Part shown: one piece after another, positions 24,842 through 32,729 of the stretch
Layout: each line of letters begins with the position of its first letter
Numbering within the stretch: position 1 is the stretch's first letter
DNA from: Acinetobacter lwoffii
GTDB lineage: Bacteria; Pseudomonadota; Gammaproteobacteria; Pseudomonadales; Moraxellaceae
Length of the DNA stretch: 34,177 nt
Assembly (NCBI RefSeq): GCF_024129435.1
Contig: NZ_JAMXXN010000026.1
Location: 1 to 34,177 of the forward strand
Reading direction: 5' to 3'
Made by a program: the position numbers and the translations under genes
The notes under the pieces: model-generated
Seen by the model: the letters and a program-made list of their open reading frames with translations, nothing else
Database searches by the model: none
Told to the model about the DNA's origin: nothing

Positions 24842-27064
24842 TTAGCTCAGTTCCTGAGGGTCGATGTCCAGCGTGAGCTTCATGCTAGAAGGTTTGTCCT
24901 GCAGCATGTTTTGCCACCAGCTACGCACATAGTAATGCAAACGTGGACGATCCGCTGACAATAGCACCATATGCGACTGATAGCGTCCGGCCTTACGTTC
25001 CATTGGCGCAGGAATTGGTCCCCAGATGTCCAGCGCCAGATCAGGATATTGCCTGAGGAGTGCTGCATGTTTCTGTAAGAATTCGGTATTTTGTGCCTGA
25101 TCCTTGGATTCACAGCGAATCAGGATGGCATAACGGTAGGGCGGCATTCTGGCCATCTGCCGTTCTTTTAAGGTTTGCTGGGCAAATACGCGATAATTTT
25201 CATTGACCAGGGTATTCAGCAGGGCATGATCAGGTCTGAGGGTCTGTAGGTAAACATCACCCTTATGTTCACCACGGCCTGCGCGGCCTGCCACCTGCAC
25301 AATCAGTTGTGCAGTCCGTTCAGTAGCACGGAAATCCACACTGAGCAGACCGGAATCGATATCCAGAATCGCCACCAGCGTCACATAAGGAAAATGATGG
25401 CCTTTGGCCAGCATCTGGGTGCCAAGCAAAATGGCAGGTTCGCTTTTCTGAATCTTGTCATAGATTTTTTGCCAGCTGCCGACCCGACTGGTGGAATCGC
25501 GATCGACCCGAATCACCTCAAAATCCGGAAAGAGCTCATTCAGATGCTCTTCGACTTTGCCGGTGCCCATACCCAGTGTAATCAGTTCCTGATGCTGACA
25601 TTGTGGGCAGTGTTCCGGCATACGGTGAATAGTACCGCAGTGATGGCAATGTAGATGCTGATAAGGCTGGCGGTGTACAGTGAAGTTGGCATCACAGTGC
25701 GGACATTTCGCCTGCCAGCCACAGCTGCCACACAGCAGGACGGGGGCATAGCCACGGCGGTTTAAAAAAATCAGCACCTGTTCTTTTTTCTCCAGGCGCT
25801 TTTTGATGTCCTGAATCAATTGCAGGCTAATCCCATGCTTTTTTTGCGCAACTTTTAAATCCAGAATATGGATTTTGGGCATCAAGGCCGTGCCGGCACG
25901 CTGGTTCAGCTCCAGTGCCTGCATCTTGCCATGTTGCACCAGCGCATAACTGTCAATGCTTGGTGTGGCTGACCCTAAGATTACCGGACATTGCTGTAAA
26001 TGGCCGCGGTACAGGGCGACATCGCGGGCATGATAGCGGAAGCCTTCCTGCTGTTTAAAGGACAGGTCATGTTCTTCATCCAGAATGATCAGGCTCAGAT
26101 TCGGCATCGGGGTATAAATGGCAGAACGTGTACCGAGTACGATTGAGGCTTTGCCGGTTTCCGCCGACTGCCAGGCTTGTAGCCGTTTGGAATCATTCAG
26201 CCCGGAATGCAGCAACGCAATATGGCAATGAAAACGGGACTGAAAACGGCTGATGGTTTGCGGCGTCAGGCCGATTTCCGGCACCAGCACCAGCACCTGT
26301 TTGCCCTGTTTCAGTACCTGCTCCATGATCTGCAAATACACTTCAGTTTTACCGCTACCGGTCAGACCATCCAGTAAAAAAGCCTGATATTGATTACGAT
26401 ATTTTAATACCTGTTCGACTGCATGTTTTTGTTCAGGATTGGCAGTGAGCGGCATTTGTGCTAGCTGCATCGGCTGCAGACTGAAATCTTGTGGCTCCAG
26501 TACACAGGCACAAATCTCTTTTTTCTCCAGTGCTTTTAAGGTTGCGGTTTCAATCCCGGCCATATTCAGCACATTTTCAGTAGTCCCGACCGGATGCAGT
26601 TTTAAAATCCGGTAGGCTTCCTGCTGCTTGTCTGAACGGCGTACTTTGGCTTCGGCATCAGGGTCCAGTAATTTCCAGGTGCGGGCCAGCAGGTTATAAG
26701 GCTTGCCCTGACGCAGCAGGGTCGGCAGGGCACTGTGGACGACTTCACCGATCGGGAACTGGTAATACTGCGCTGACCATGTCAACAAACTTAAAACTTT
26801 GCTATCTATAATGGCGCGTTCATCGAGCAGTTCGGTCACAGCTTTAAGCTTAAAGCGTGGATCGAGAGGAGTGTCTGCCGAGAGTTTTTCGATAATCACC
26901 CCGACCAGATTCTGCCGACCAAACGACACCAGTACACGTGCGCCAATCTGCGCCTGTTTAAATTGCTCTGCACTCATCGTGTAATCAAAACAATCAAATA
27001 CATGCACAGGTACAGCAACGCGTACGCGATAAATTGGACTTAAATCGGTGTGGGAATTTTGCAT
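24842..27064 (-). CDS. priA: PriA, primosomal replication-restart helicase
   Basis: 3'-5' SF2 DNA helicase that recognises abandoned forks and reloads the replisome through PriB/DnaT/DnaC-type partners. 740 aa, near E. coli PriA (732). The N-terminal DNA-binding domain covers about 1-110; Walker A is GLTGSGKT (233-240), Walker B LDEEH, and an aromatic-rich loop follows (SFKQQEGFRYHARD). Eight cysteines for two zinc sites are spaced CGSCGWQAKCPHC and CHHC...CPQC near 445-485, and the helicase C-terminal motif is QVAGRAGRG. The start has no strong Shine-Dalgarno. Divergent from gspF with about 150 bases between. Confidence 0.96.
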   Translation of the reverse strand: MQNSHTDLSPIYRVRVAVPVHVFDCFDYTMSAEQFKQAQIGARVLVSFGRQNLVGVIIEKLSADTPLDPRFKLKAVTELLDERAIIDSKVLSLLTWSAQYYQFPIGEVVHSALPTLLRQGKPYNLLARTWKLLDPDAEAKVRRSDKQQEAYRILKLHPVGTTENVLNMAGIETATLKALEKKEICACVLEPQDFSLQPMQLAQMPLTANPEQKHAVEQVLKYRNQYQAFLLDGLTGSGKTEVYLQIMEQVLKQGKQVLVLVPEIGLTPQTISRFQSRFHCHIALLHSGLNDSKRLQAWQSAETGKASIVLGTRSAIYTPMPNLSLIILDEEHDLSFKQQEGFRYHARDVALYRGHLQQCPVILGSATPSIDSYALVQHGKMQALELNQRAGTALMPKIHILDLKVAQKKHGISLQLIQDIKKRLEKKEQVLIFLNRRGYAPVLLCGSCGWQAKCPHCDANFTVHRQPYQHLHCHHCGTIHRMPEHCPQCQHQELITLGMGTGKVEEHLNELFPDFEVIRVDRDSTSRVGSWQKIYDKIQKSEPAILLGTQMLAKGHHFPYVTLVAILDIDSGLLSVDFRATERTAQLIVQVAGRAGRGEHKGDVYLQTLRPDHALLNTLVNENYRVFAQQTLKERQMARMPPYRYAILIRCESKDQAQNTEFLQKHAALLRQYPDLALDIWGPIPAPMERKAGRYQSHMVLLSADRPRLHYYVRSWWQNMLQDKPSSMKLTLDIDPQELS

Positions 27065-27114
27065 ATCTTGGGGTGGAGATCCTGAAGAAATTTCGTCGTG
27101 CTTAAAGTTCGATT

Positions 27115-27144
27115 ATGTTAGAGTGAGTAGATAATTTATATCAA
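27115..27144 (-). promoter_or_regulatory. Candidate priA promoter
   Basis: Minus strand: -35 TTGATA (27144-27139), 18 bases, -10 TAACAT (27120-27115), about 45 bases before the priA ATG. Confidence 0.4.
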
Positions 27145-27214
27145 AGAATATGAATGATTTCGGTGGTCTGACGCAACAGCGTTGAGCAAAATTTTGGAAA
27201 ATTAGAGCATTACA

Positions 27215-28420
27215 ATGCCTGCATATCAGTTTATTGCGCTTGATGCTTCAGGAAAGCAGCAAAAAGGCGTGCTGGAGGGGGATTCTGCACGTCAGATCCG
27301 GCAACAATTACGGGATAAAGCACTTATTCCTGTCTCTGTTGATCCTGTTGAAAAAAAAGACCAGCAGCATCGTCGAAAATGGTTTGAAAAAAGTATTACC
27401 GCCTATGATCTGGCTCTCATGACCCGGCAGCTGTCCGTGCTAGTCGCCGCCGCGATTCCATTGGAAGAAGCCATCCGTGCTGTTGGCAAGCAAAGCGAAA
27501 AAGTCCATGTACAAAACCTGCTGATGTCAGTGCGCTCAAAAGTGCTGGAAGGGCATAGTCTGGCGCAGGGCCTGCAGCAATCCGGACGGTTTCCTGAACT
27601 GTATATTGCCACAATTGCTGCCGGTGAACGTTCCGGACATCTGGACCTGATTCTGGATCAGTTGGCTGACTATACCGAAAACCGGTTTGCCATGCAGAAA
27701 AAAATTCAAGGTGCAATGATCTATCCGATTATTCTGATGCTGATGTCCTTTGCGATTGTGATGGGGCTGATGACCTATGTGGTGCCGGATATCGTCAAGA
27801 CTTTTGATCAGAGTAAAGACGCCTTGCCCTGGATTACCGTGGCCTTGATGAAAGCCAGCGATTTTATCCGCATTGCCTGGCCATTTTTATTGATCGGTGG
27901 TGCTTTAGGGATTTTCTTATTAATCCGATTTTTAAGAACTACCGCCGGGCATTATGCCTTTGACCGTCTGACCTTAAAATTACCTTTATTCGGCAAATTG
28001 TCACGCGGAATTAATGCCGCACGTTTTGCCAGTACTTTATCCATTTTGACCCAGTCTGGCGTGCCGCTGGTCGATGCGCTGCGCATTGGTGCTGCAGTCA
28101 GTAACAACTGGGTGATCCGGGATTCTGTCAATCTGGCAGCGGAAAAAGTCACTGAAGGTGGCAACCTGGCAACCCAACTGGAACGCAGTGGTTATTTCCC
28201 CCCGATGATGGTACAAATGATCAAAAGTGGTGAAGCATCCGGTGAACTGGACCGTATGCTGGAACGTGCTTCACAGATGCAGGATCGCGAAGTGACTACC
28301 CTGATTTCAACTTTACTGGCCTTGTTGGAACCTTTAATGCTGGTACTGATGGCCAGTATCGTTCTGGTGATTGTGATTGCGGTCATGCTGCCAATTGTGA
28401 ATATGAATAATATGATTTAA
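27215..28420 (+). CDS. gspF: Type II secretion inner-membrane platform protein GspF
   Basis: Polytopic platform protein of the type II secretion system that couples the GspE ATPase to pseudopilus assembly. It starts with the family opening AYQFIALDASGKQQKGVLEGDSARQIRQQL. Two repeated T2SF domains follow at about 70-195 (with RQLSVLVAAAIPLEEAI) and 270-395 (with STLSILTQSGVPLVDALRI); each ends in membrane helices, near 170-192, 220-243 and 370-398. 401 aa is normal (E. coli-type GspF is about 400). It pairs with gspG 79 bases downstream; other gsp genes are not in the window. A PilC pilus homologue is unlikely given the gspG neighbour. Confidence 0.95.
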   Translation: MPAYQFIALDASGKQQKGVLEGDSARQIRQQLRDKALIPVSVDPVEKKDQQHRRKWFEKSITAYDLALMTRQLSVLVAAAIPLEEAIRAVGKQSEKVHVQNLLMSVRSKVLEGHSLAQGLQQSGRFPELYIATIAAGERSGHLDLILDQLADYTENRFAMQKKIQGAMIYPIILMLMSFAIVMGLMTYVVPDIVKTFDQSKDALPWITVALMKASDFIRIAWPFLLIGGALGIFLLIRFLRTTAGHYAFDRLTLKLPLFGKLSRGINAARFASTLSILTQSGVPLVDALRIGAAVSNNWVIRDSVNLAAEKVTEGGNLATQLERSGYFPPMMVQMIKSGEASGELDRMLERASQMQDREVTTLISTLLALLEPLMLVLMASIVLVIVIAVMLPIVNMNNMI

Positions 28421-28499
28421 ACAGAAACCGCTTAGAATTTTGCTGTGATCAAGATTCAAGTGGAAATTCTGAATGATGCAAATAAATGAGAGAGATTGA

Positions 28500-28934
28500 A
28501 TGAAAAGGAATCAATTAAATAAACAGACGGGCTTTACGTTAATCGAAGTCATGGTGGTGATTGTTATTCTTGGTGTGCTTGCTGCGCTGATCGTTCCGAA
28601 CGTGATGGGACGCGGTGAAAAGGCCAAAGTAGATACCACCGTGATCAAGTTGCAGAGCATTGCAGGTTCACTGGATCAATACAAGCTGGACAATGGCAAG
28701 TATCCAAGTATGCAGGAAGGTGGTCTGGATGCACTGGTGAATCAGCCAGCGACTGCAAAAAACTGGGTGCCGGGCGGCTATGTCAAAGGCGGTTTTCCAA
28801 AAGACAGCTGGGATAATGAACTGCAATATGTGATTCCGGGTACCGATGGTCGCAACTTCGATCTGTATTCATTTGGTGCAGATGGTCAATCGGGTGGTGA
28901 AGGAACAGATGCCGATATTTATTATCAGCCTTAA
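28500..28934 (+). CDS. gspG: Major pseudopilin GspG
   Basis: Main subunit of the type II secretion pseudopilus. A short basic leader MKRNQLNKQTG is cut by prepilin peptidase after Gly11, giving FTLIEVMVVIVILGVLAALIVPN with Phe at +1 and Glu at +5 (Glu16). The C-terminal part has the GspG signature: VIKLQSIAGSLDQYKLDNGKYPS, QEGGLDALV, PKDSWDNEL and YSFGADGQSGGEGTDADI, the last forming the calcium-binding loop. 144 aa is typical. A GAGAGA sequence precedes the ATG. Probably co-transcribed with gspF. Confidence 0.97.
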   Translation: MKRNQLNKQTGFTLIEVMVVIVILGVLAALIVPNVMGRGEKAKVDTTVIKLQSIAGSLDQYKLDNGKYPSMQEGGLDALVNQPATAKNWVPGGYVKGGFPKDSWDNELQYVIPGTDGRNFDLYSFGADGQSGGEGTDADIYYQP

Positions 28935-28949
28935 TTGAGAATCATTATA
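28931..28949. promoter_or_regulatory. Fur-box-like sequence overlapping the gspG stop codon
   Basis: 13 of 19 positions agree with the classical Fur consensus by eye, with the block GAGAATCATTAT best matched. It is also the left part of a GAGAAT/ATTCTC hairpin (28938-28943 with 28951-28956), so it may simply be a 3' stem of gspG. Confidence 0.25.
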
Positions 28950-28969
28950 AATTCTCGATAGATGGCATA

Positions 28970-29014
28970 TATCACTTCACTGAATAGGCTATTTCAATAC
29001 GAAGTGAAGTGATA
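28970..29014. repeat. 12-bp perfect inverted repeat downstream of gspG
   Basis: TATCACTTCACT (28970-28981) and AGTGAAGTGATA (29003-29014), 21-base centre. No T-run follows, so it is not a standard terminator. The DNA from here to 29188 is strongly AT-rich and without genes. Confidence 0.65.
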
Positions 29015-29218
29015 ATAACTCTTAATTATCAAATATAATGTAAGTTAATGATATTTATTATAATGAAATAATAAAAACGATATGCAAGTTATAATAAGAA
29101 TTATTCCCATATTTATCTATTACAATTCTCGTAAAATATGAATAAACATACACTTTCTATTTATTTAAAAAAGCTCATAATGATCTGAATGGCACTTGAC
29201 TCGCCAACGGAGAAGTAC

Positions 29219-29554
29219 ATGAAAGCATTAATCTTAGGGGATGAAATCAATCAATTTCATTGGTCGATGCTGAAATCTGTTCTTCTGGTTTTAAGCATGC
29301 TGCCGATCAGTCAGGGTATCGTTCATTTATGGCAAAGCACCGAAGGTAGCAGTCAGATTATGGTGGCTTTCTTTGCCATTAGCTTGATGAGTACTTTATT
29401 GGCCTTGTGTTTCTGGTCAGCATTAAACGCAAGTGTAGTTCGCATTCAAGCCGAACAAGGTTCAGTATTTGAGCAGACACTGGTTCAGATCTATCGTCAT
29501 GTACCGATGCTGTCTCTTGCCAGTATGTTGTGTTATCTGGCTATACAGTTTTAA
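29219..29554 (+). CDS. Small membrane protein, unknown
   Basis: 111 aa, not recognised. Three hydrophobic segments are visible: about 16-36 (WSMLKSVLLVLSMLPISQGI), 48-68 (MVAFFAISLMSTLLALCFW) and 94-110 (VPMLSLASMLCYLAIQF), with a polar stretch RIQAEQGSVFEQTLVQIYRH between the last two. ATG 29219 is chosen because GGAG lies six bases upstream; ATG 29189 has none. It is monocistronic by position: an AT-rich spacer precedes it and a perfect terminator follows. No context link to gspG is evident beyond adjacency. Confidence 0.7.
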   Translation: MKALILGDEINQFHWSMLKSVLLVLSMLPISQGIVHLWQSTEGSSQIMVAFFAISLMSTLLALCFWSALNASVVRIQAEQGSVFEQTLVQIYRHVPMLSLASMLCYLAIQF

Positions 29555-29568
29555 GCTTTAAAGAGATG

Positions 29569-29598
29569 AAAAAACCGAGGCATTGACCTCGGTTTTTT
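29569..29598 (+). terminator. Bidirectional Rho-independent terminator
   Basis: AAAAAACCGAGG (29569-29580) and CCTCGGTTTTTT (29587-29598) form a perfect stem with a 6-base loop, just after the small membrane protein gene; works on both strands. Confidence 0.9.
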
Positions 29599-29613
29599 AT
29601 TGCCTTGAATGTT

Positions 29614-29700
29614 CCTCCCTTTCGTAAAGGGAGCTTAGGGGGATTGATAAAATGCTATATGCAGGAATTCTCCTAAGTCCCCCTTTGTAAAAGGGGGACT
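29614..29700. repeat. REP/BIME-like palindromic intergenic repeat
   Basis: Two hairpins in opposite arrangement: CTCCCTTT/AAAGGGAG (29615-29622 with 29626-29633) and AGTCCCCCTTT/AAAGGGGGACT (29676-29686 with 29690-29700). Between them CTTAGGGGGATT (29634-29645) and AATTCTCCTAAG (29666-29677) are imperfect inverted copies, so the whole is one nested palindrome. I recall similar CCCCCTTT...AAAGGGGG units scattered in Acinetobacter intergenic DNA. It sits beyond the lnt 3' end. Confidence 0.7.
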
Positions 29701-29708
29701 TGAAGAAA

Positions 29709-31268
29709 TTATCTTCTCGACTTAAAGCTGACATCCACTTTGCGTGGACGGAAGCGCCATCCCATAAGCAAAAGCAGAACCGAGAAGATCATCACTGGCC
29801 AATCGCTGAGTTTCATATACAGCGTTTCACCCTGCATGGCTGGAAGTTCGCCACGTAATACTGCTTCCTGATCCATCGGAGCTTTTTTCACAATATGACC
29901 ATTGTGATCAATAAACACAGTCACACCAGTATTGGTCGCCCGAATAAACCAGCGGCCATTTTCTTTAGCACGCATTTGCACCATTTGCAGATGCTGTAAC
30001 GGTCCTGCCGTGCCGGTAAACCAGGCATCATTAGACACGGTCACCAGAAAATCACTTTGACCGGCATTACGGCGGGTCAAATTCGGGTAAGCCACTTCAT
30101 AGCAAATTGCAGAACCCAATGGATGATTTTTCACATTCAATGGTTTTTGATGATCTGCACCCCGGGTAAAGCCACTCATGGAAGGATCATTCTGCAAACC
30201 TGGCAATACCCAGCTCAACCAGCCTGATAAGGGAATATATTCGCCAAAAGGAACCAGTCGTTGCTTCTTGTATAGCCCATCAGACTCATCTCCGCTGGCC
30301 ATAATGCTATTGTAATATTTTGGATAACCCGCAGCCTGTGATTCTGCTAAATCCCAATACGGAATGCCGGTCACCCAGGCCGTACCCGATTTTTCAGCTT
30401 GTACTTTCATGGCCTCCAGAAAGGCTTCAATATCAGTCTGGAACATGGGAATTGAAGATTCCGGCCAGACGATCAGATCGCGACCCCATTCGGTTTTACT
30501 CAAATTGGCATAAATCAATAAGGTCTTTACCTGATATTCAGTTAGCCATTTCAAGTCTTGCGGAATATTGCCCTGAATCAGGGAAACCGTTAAAGGCTTT
30601 TGATTTTTTTGCTCAACAAACGTCAGCTGTGCTGCGCCCCAGGCACCAAGTAACAAGATGGCGGAAGGAATGGCCCAGAACAGGCGTCTATTCAGGATCT
30701 CAACCAGCGCACAGGCCAGAATGATCACCACGAAAGATACCCCAAACACCCCGAATAATGGCGCATAAGCATCTAGGTAGCGTTCGGTAAAGGCATAACC
30801 AGCAAACAGCCATGGGAATCCGGTAAAGACCCAGGTCTTGGACCATTCAAACAGCACCCAGAGCGGAGCAAAGGTTAAAGGTGTTTCCGGGAAAAAGCGG
30901 CGATAGACAAACGTTTGAACGGCACTAAACAGACCCATCACCAGCGCCATAATCAGGATCATCACGACGCTGAGAAATGCACTGGTATCGCCATAGACAT
31001 GAATTGAGGTATACAGCCAGAATGCGCCGACAAACCACAAGCCAATTCCATAAGCCCAGCCAATGCCAAAGGCCTGTTTTGCGCTACGTCCGCGCAGGCA
31101 AGCATAGAGCAGTGCTGGAGACAGAATCGCCAGCCACCAGTAATGATAAGGGGCTAGTGCCAAACTAAAGATAGCACCTGCAAATAAGGCAATTAAAACA
31201 GGATAGATTAGCGGCAAAGGTTTTTGCTGTTGAGACGAACTCAACAGCTTATCGAAATACGCTCTCAT
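29709..31268 (-). CDS. lnt: Apolipoprotein N-acyltransferase
   Basis: Last step of lipoprotein maturation: adds the third acyl chain to the N-terminal Cys of lipoproteins at the periplasmic face of the inner membrane. The N-terminal half (about 20-215) has several membrane helices; the nitrilase-like domain follows. The catalytic triad is present: Glu270 in VWPESS, Lys335 in KKQRLVPFGEY, Cys389 in AICYE, matching E. coli E267, K335 and C387. 519 aa is normal (E. coli 512). Its ATG overlaps the corC stop as ATGA, indicating translational coupling. Confidence 0.96.
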   Translation of the reverse strand: MRAYFDKLLSSSQQQKPLPLIYPVLIALFAGAIFSLALAPYHYWWLAILSPALLYACLRGRSAKQAFGIGWAYGIGLWFVGAFWLYTSIHVYGDTSAFLSVVMILIMALVMGLFSAVQTFVYRRFFPETPLTFAPLWVLFEWSKTWVFTGFPWLFAGYAFTERYLDAYAPLFGVFGVSFVVIILACALVEILNRRLFWAIPSAILLLGAWGAAQLTFVEQKNQKPLTVSLIQGNIPQDLKWLTEYQVKTLLIYANLSKTEWGRDLIVWPESSIPMFQTDIEAFLEAMKVQAEKSGTAWVTGIPYWDLAESQAAGYPKYYNSIMASGDESDGLYKKQRLVPFGEYIPLSGWLSWVLPGLQNDPSMSGFTRGADHQKPLNVKNHPLGSAICYEVAYPNLTRRNAGQSDFLVTVSNDAWFTGTAGPLQHLQMVQMRAKENGRWFIRATNTGVTVFIDHNGHIVKKAPMDQEAVLRGELPAMQGETLYMKLSDWPVMIFSVLLLLMGWRFRPRKVDVSFKSRR

Positions 31269-32104
31269 TGGCGCACGGCTCGAATTAGATGAATAGAGCG
31301 TGAATCCGCCTCAAGAATGGTAAATTGCCAGTTTTCCAGTTCAATGGTTTGACCTTCAAGGTCACTCACCAGACCAATTTCCTGTAATAACAAGCCGCCC
31401 ATGGTTTCCACTTCATCATCAGGGAAAGTCGCATCCAGCATATTATTGAAATACTCAATCGGAGTCAGGGCTTGGACTACCCAGGTATTGGCGGTAGTCG
31501 GGTCGTTATCCGGAACAATGTAGTATGCTTCTTCGTCAGCATTGTCATGTTCATCTTCAATTTCACCGACAATTTCTTCCAGAATATCTTCCAGTGTCAC
31601 CAGACCCGAAGTCGTACCGTATTCATCAATCACCACCGCAATATGCGTCTGGGTATTCTTTAACATGCGCAGCACCTGATCGGAGCGGGCACTTTCCGGA
31701 ACAAACAAAGGTTGACGCATGAGCGCGCGAATATCGACCTTGGCCGTCGGTTCAGTCAGAAAAGGCAATAAATCCTTGGCCAATAGAATGCCGACTACAT
31801 TATCGGTCTGATCGGATGAAAATACCGGAAAACGTGAATGCGCAGACTCGACCAGTACATGCAGGATATCCAGCAGTTGGTCATCTTCCTGTAAGCTGAT
31901 CATGGACGTGCGAGGCGTCATGACTTCACGAATTTTGGTTGCCGGGAGGTCAAGAACGCCCTCAAGCATGGCAACAGTATCGGGTTCTAAAAATCGACGT
32001 GAATCTTGTACTAATTTTAGCAGTTCGTCGCGAGTTTCGGGTGCAGTTCCCAGCCATTTGCGTAAGCCGCGCATACCCCACGACGGGCCTGATTCCTCGT
32101 GCAT
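31265..32104 (-). CDS. corC: CorC/HlyC-family CBS-domain protein
   Basis: 279 aa. Two CBS domains (about 68-125 with VMTPRTSMISLQEDDQLLDIL, and 130-190 with VPESARSDQVLRMLKNTQTHIAVVIDEYGTTSGLVTLEDILEEIVGEIEDEH), then a C-terminal CorC_HlyC domain (about 205-279, with DDEVETMGGLLL). It lacks the membrane DUF21 domain, like E. coli CorC/YbeX. CorC is linked to Mg2+/Co2+ efflux, and YbeX more recently to ribosome/Mg2+ physiology; the precise role is unsettled. The corC-lnt order is that of E. coli, but ybeZ-ybeY are absent upstream. AGGA six bases upstream supports the start. Confidence 0.93.
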   Translation of the reverse strand: MHEESGPSWGMRGLRKWLGTAPETRDELLKLVQDSRRFLEPDTVAMLEGVLDLPATKIREVMTPRTSMISLQEDDQLLDILHVLVESAHSRFPVFSSDQTDNVVGILLAKDLLPFLTEPTAKVDIRALMRQPLFVPESARSDQVLRMLKNTQTHIAVVIDEYGTTSGLVTLEDILEEIVGEIEDEHDNADEEAYYIVPDNDPTTANTWVVQALTPIEYFNNMLDATFPDDEVETMGGLLLQEIGLVSDLEGQTIELENWQFTILEADSRSIHLIRAVRQ

Positions 32105-32147
32105 GATTTTTCCTGAAGACTCTTAATATCTAAAAAAACGTGGTTTT

Positions 32148-32175
32148 ATCATACCGCAGAAAATACGCTTGTCTA
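32148..32175 (-). promoter_or_regulatory. Promoter of corC-lnt
   Basis: Minus strand: -35 TAGACA (32175-32170), 16 bases, -10 TATGAT (32153-32148), about 45 bases before the corC ATG. Confidence 0.6.
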
Positions 32176-32267
32176 TTGTAAATATGATGCACAGTCTTGA
32201 TCGCGTGAGTCAGCGCTGATTTTAAAACTGGCCACGTATGCAAAGCAGCAATGTAATCGCAGCTTTA

Positions 32268-32276
32268 TGCTAAAAT
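32268..32276 (+). promoter_or_regulatory. Extended -10 promoter of tusA
   Basis: TGC-TAAAAT (32268-32276), a TGn extended -10 without a good -35. It overlaps an upstream in-frame ATG at 32267, which argues that this ATG is not the start codon. Confidence 0.5.
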
Positions 32277-32305
32277 ATGACGGTCTTTCCATCCTGAGTC
32301 TATCG

Positions 32306-32566
32306 ATGTCCCCAACTGAAATTATTCCAAGTCTGCAATTGAATACCCGAGGTTTGCGTTGTCCTGAGCCGGTAATGATGTTGCATCAGGCGATCCGTAA
32401 ATCCAAGGCAGGTGATGTAGTTGAGGTGTTTGCCACGGATAATTCAACGTCGTGGGATATTCCAAAATTCTGTATGCATTTGGGGCATGAGTTGCTCTTG
32501 CAGGAAGAACGTCTGGATGAAAATGGCAATAAAGAATTTCATTATTTAGTGAAGAAAGGTGGCTAA
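32306..32566 (+). CDS. tusA: TusA-family sulfurtransferase-like protein
   Basis: 86 aa from ATG 32306. NTRGLRCPEPVMMLHQAIRK carries the single conserved cysteine of the family in the CPEP motif, and VVEVFATDNSTSWDIPKFCMHLGHELL completes the IF3-like fold. TusA passes persulfide sulfur from IscS towards tRNA 2-thiouridine and molybdopterin in E. coli; it could be another TusA paralogue. An in-frame ATG at 32267 lies inside the likely -10 element, so I reject it. The Shine-Dalgarno is weak. Confidence 0.88.
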   Translation: MSPTEIIPSLQLNTRGLRCPEPVMMLHQAIRKSKAGDVVEVFATDNSTSWDIPKFCMHLGHELLLQEERLDENGNKEFHYLVKKGG

Positions 32567-32682
32567 AAATACCAAGGGCTGATGAGCTCAAACATTTGTC
32601 TTATTTAGAAAATAAAATTTCAAAAATCTGCTTAATTAAATAGATGAATGGACAGGAACTGAAATTATTAATATTTATCCAT

Positions 32683-32715
32683 AAATAAACCCACTTAAAA
32701 GCGGGTTTATTTTTT
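32683..32715 (+). terminator. Terminator between tusA and the ETF-QO gene
   Basis: AAATAAACCC (32683-32692) with GGGTTTATTT (32703-32712), then TTT. It faces tusA from 116 bases away and lies past the ETF-QO stop on the other strand, so it may serve both. Confidence 0.75.
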
Positions 32716-32729
32716 ATCTGATGATTACC

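Noticed and set aside
32267..32305. Upstream ATG giving a 99-aa TusA
   Set aside because: The ATG is part of a TGCTAAAAT extended -10, and the extra residues precede the normal family start.
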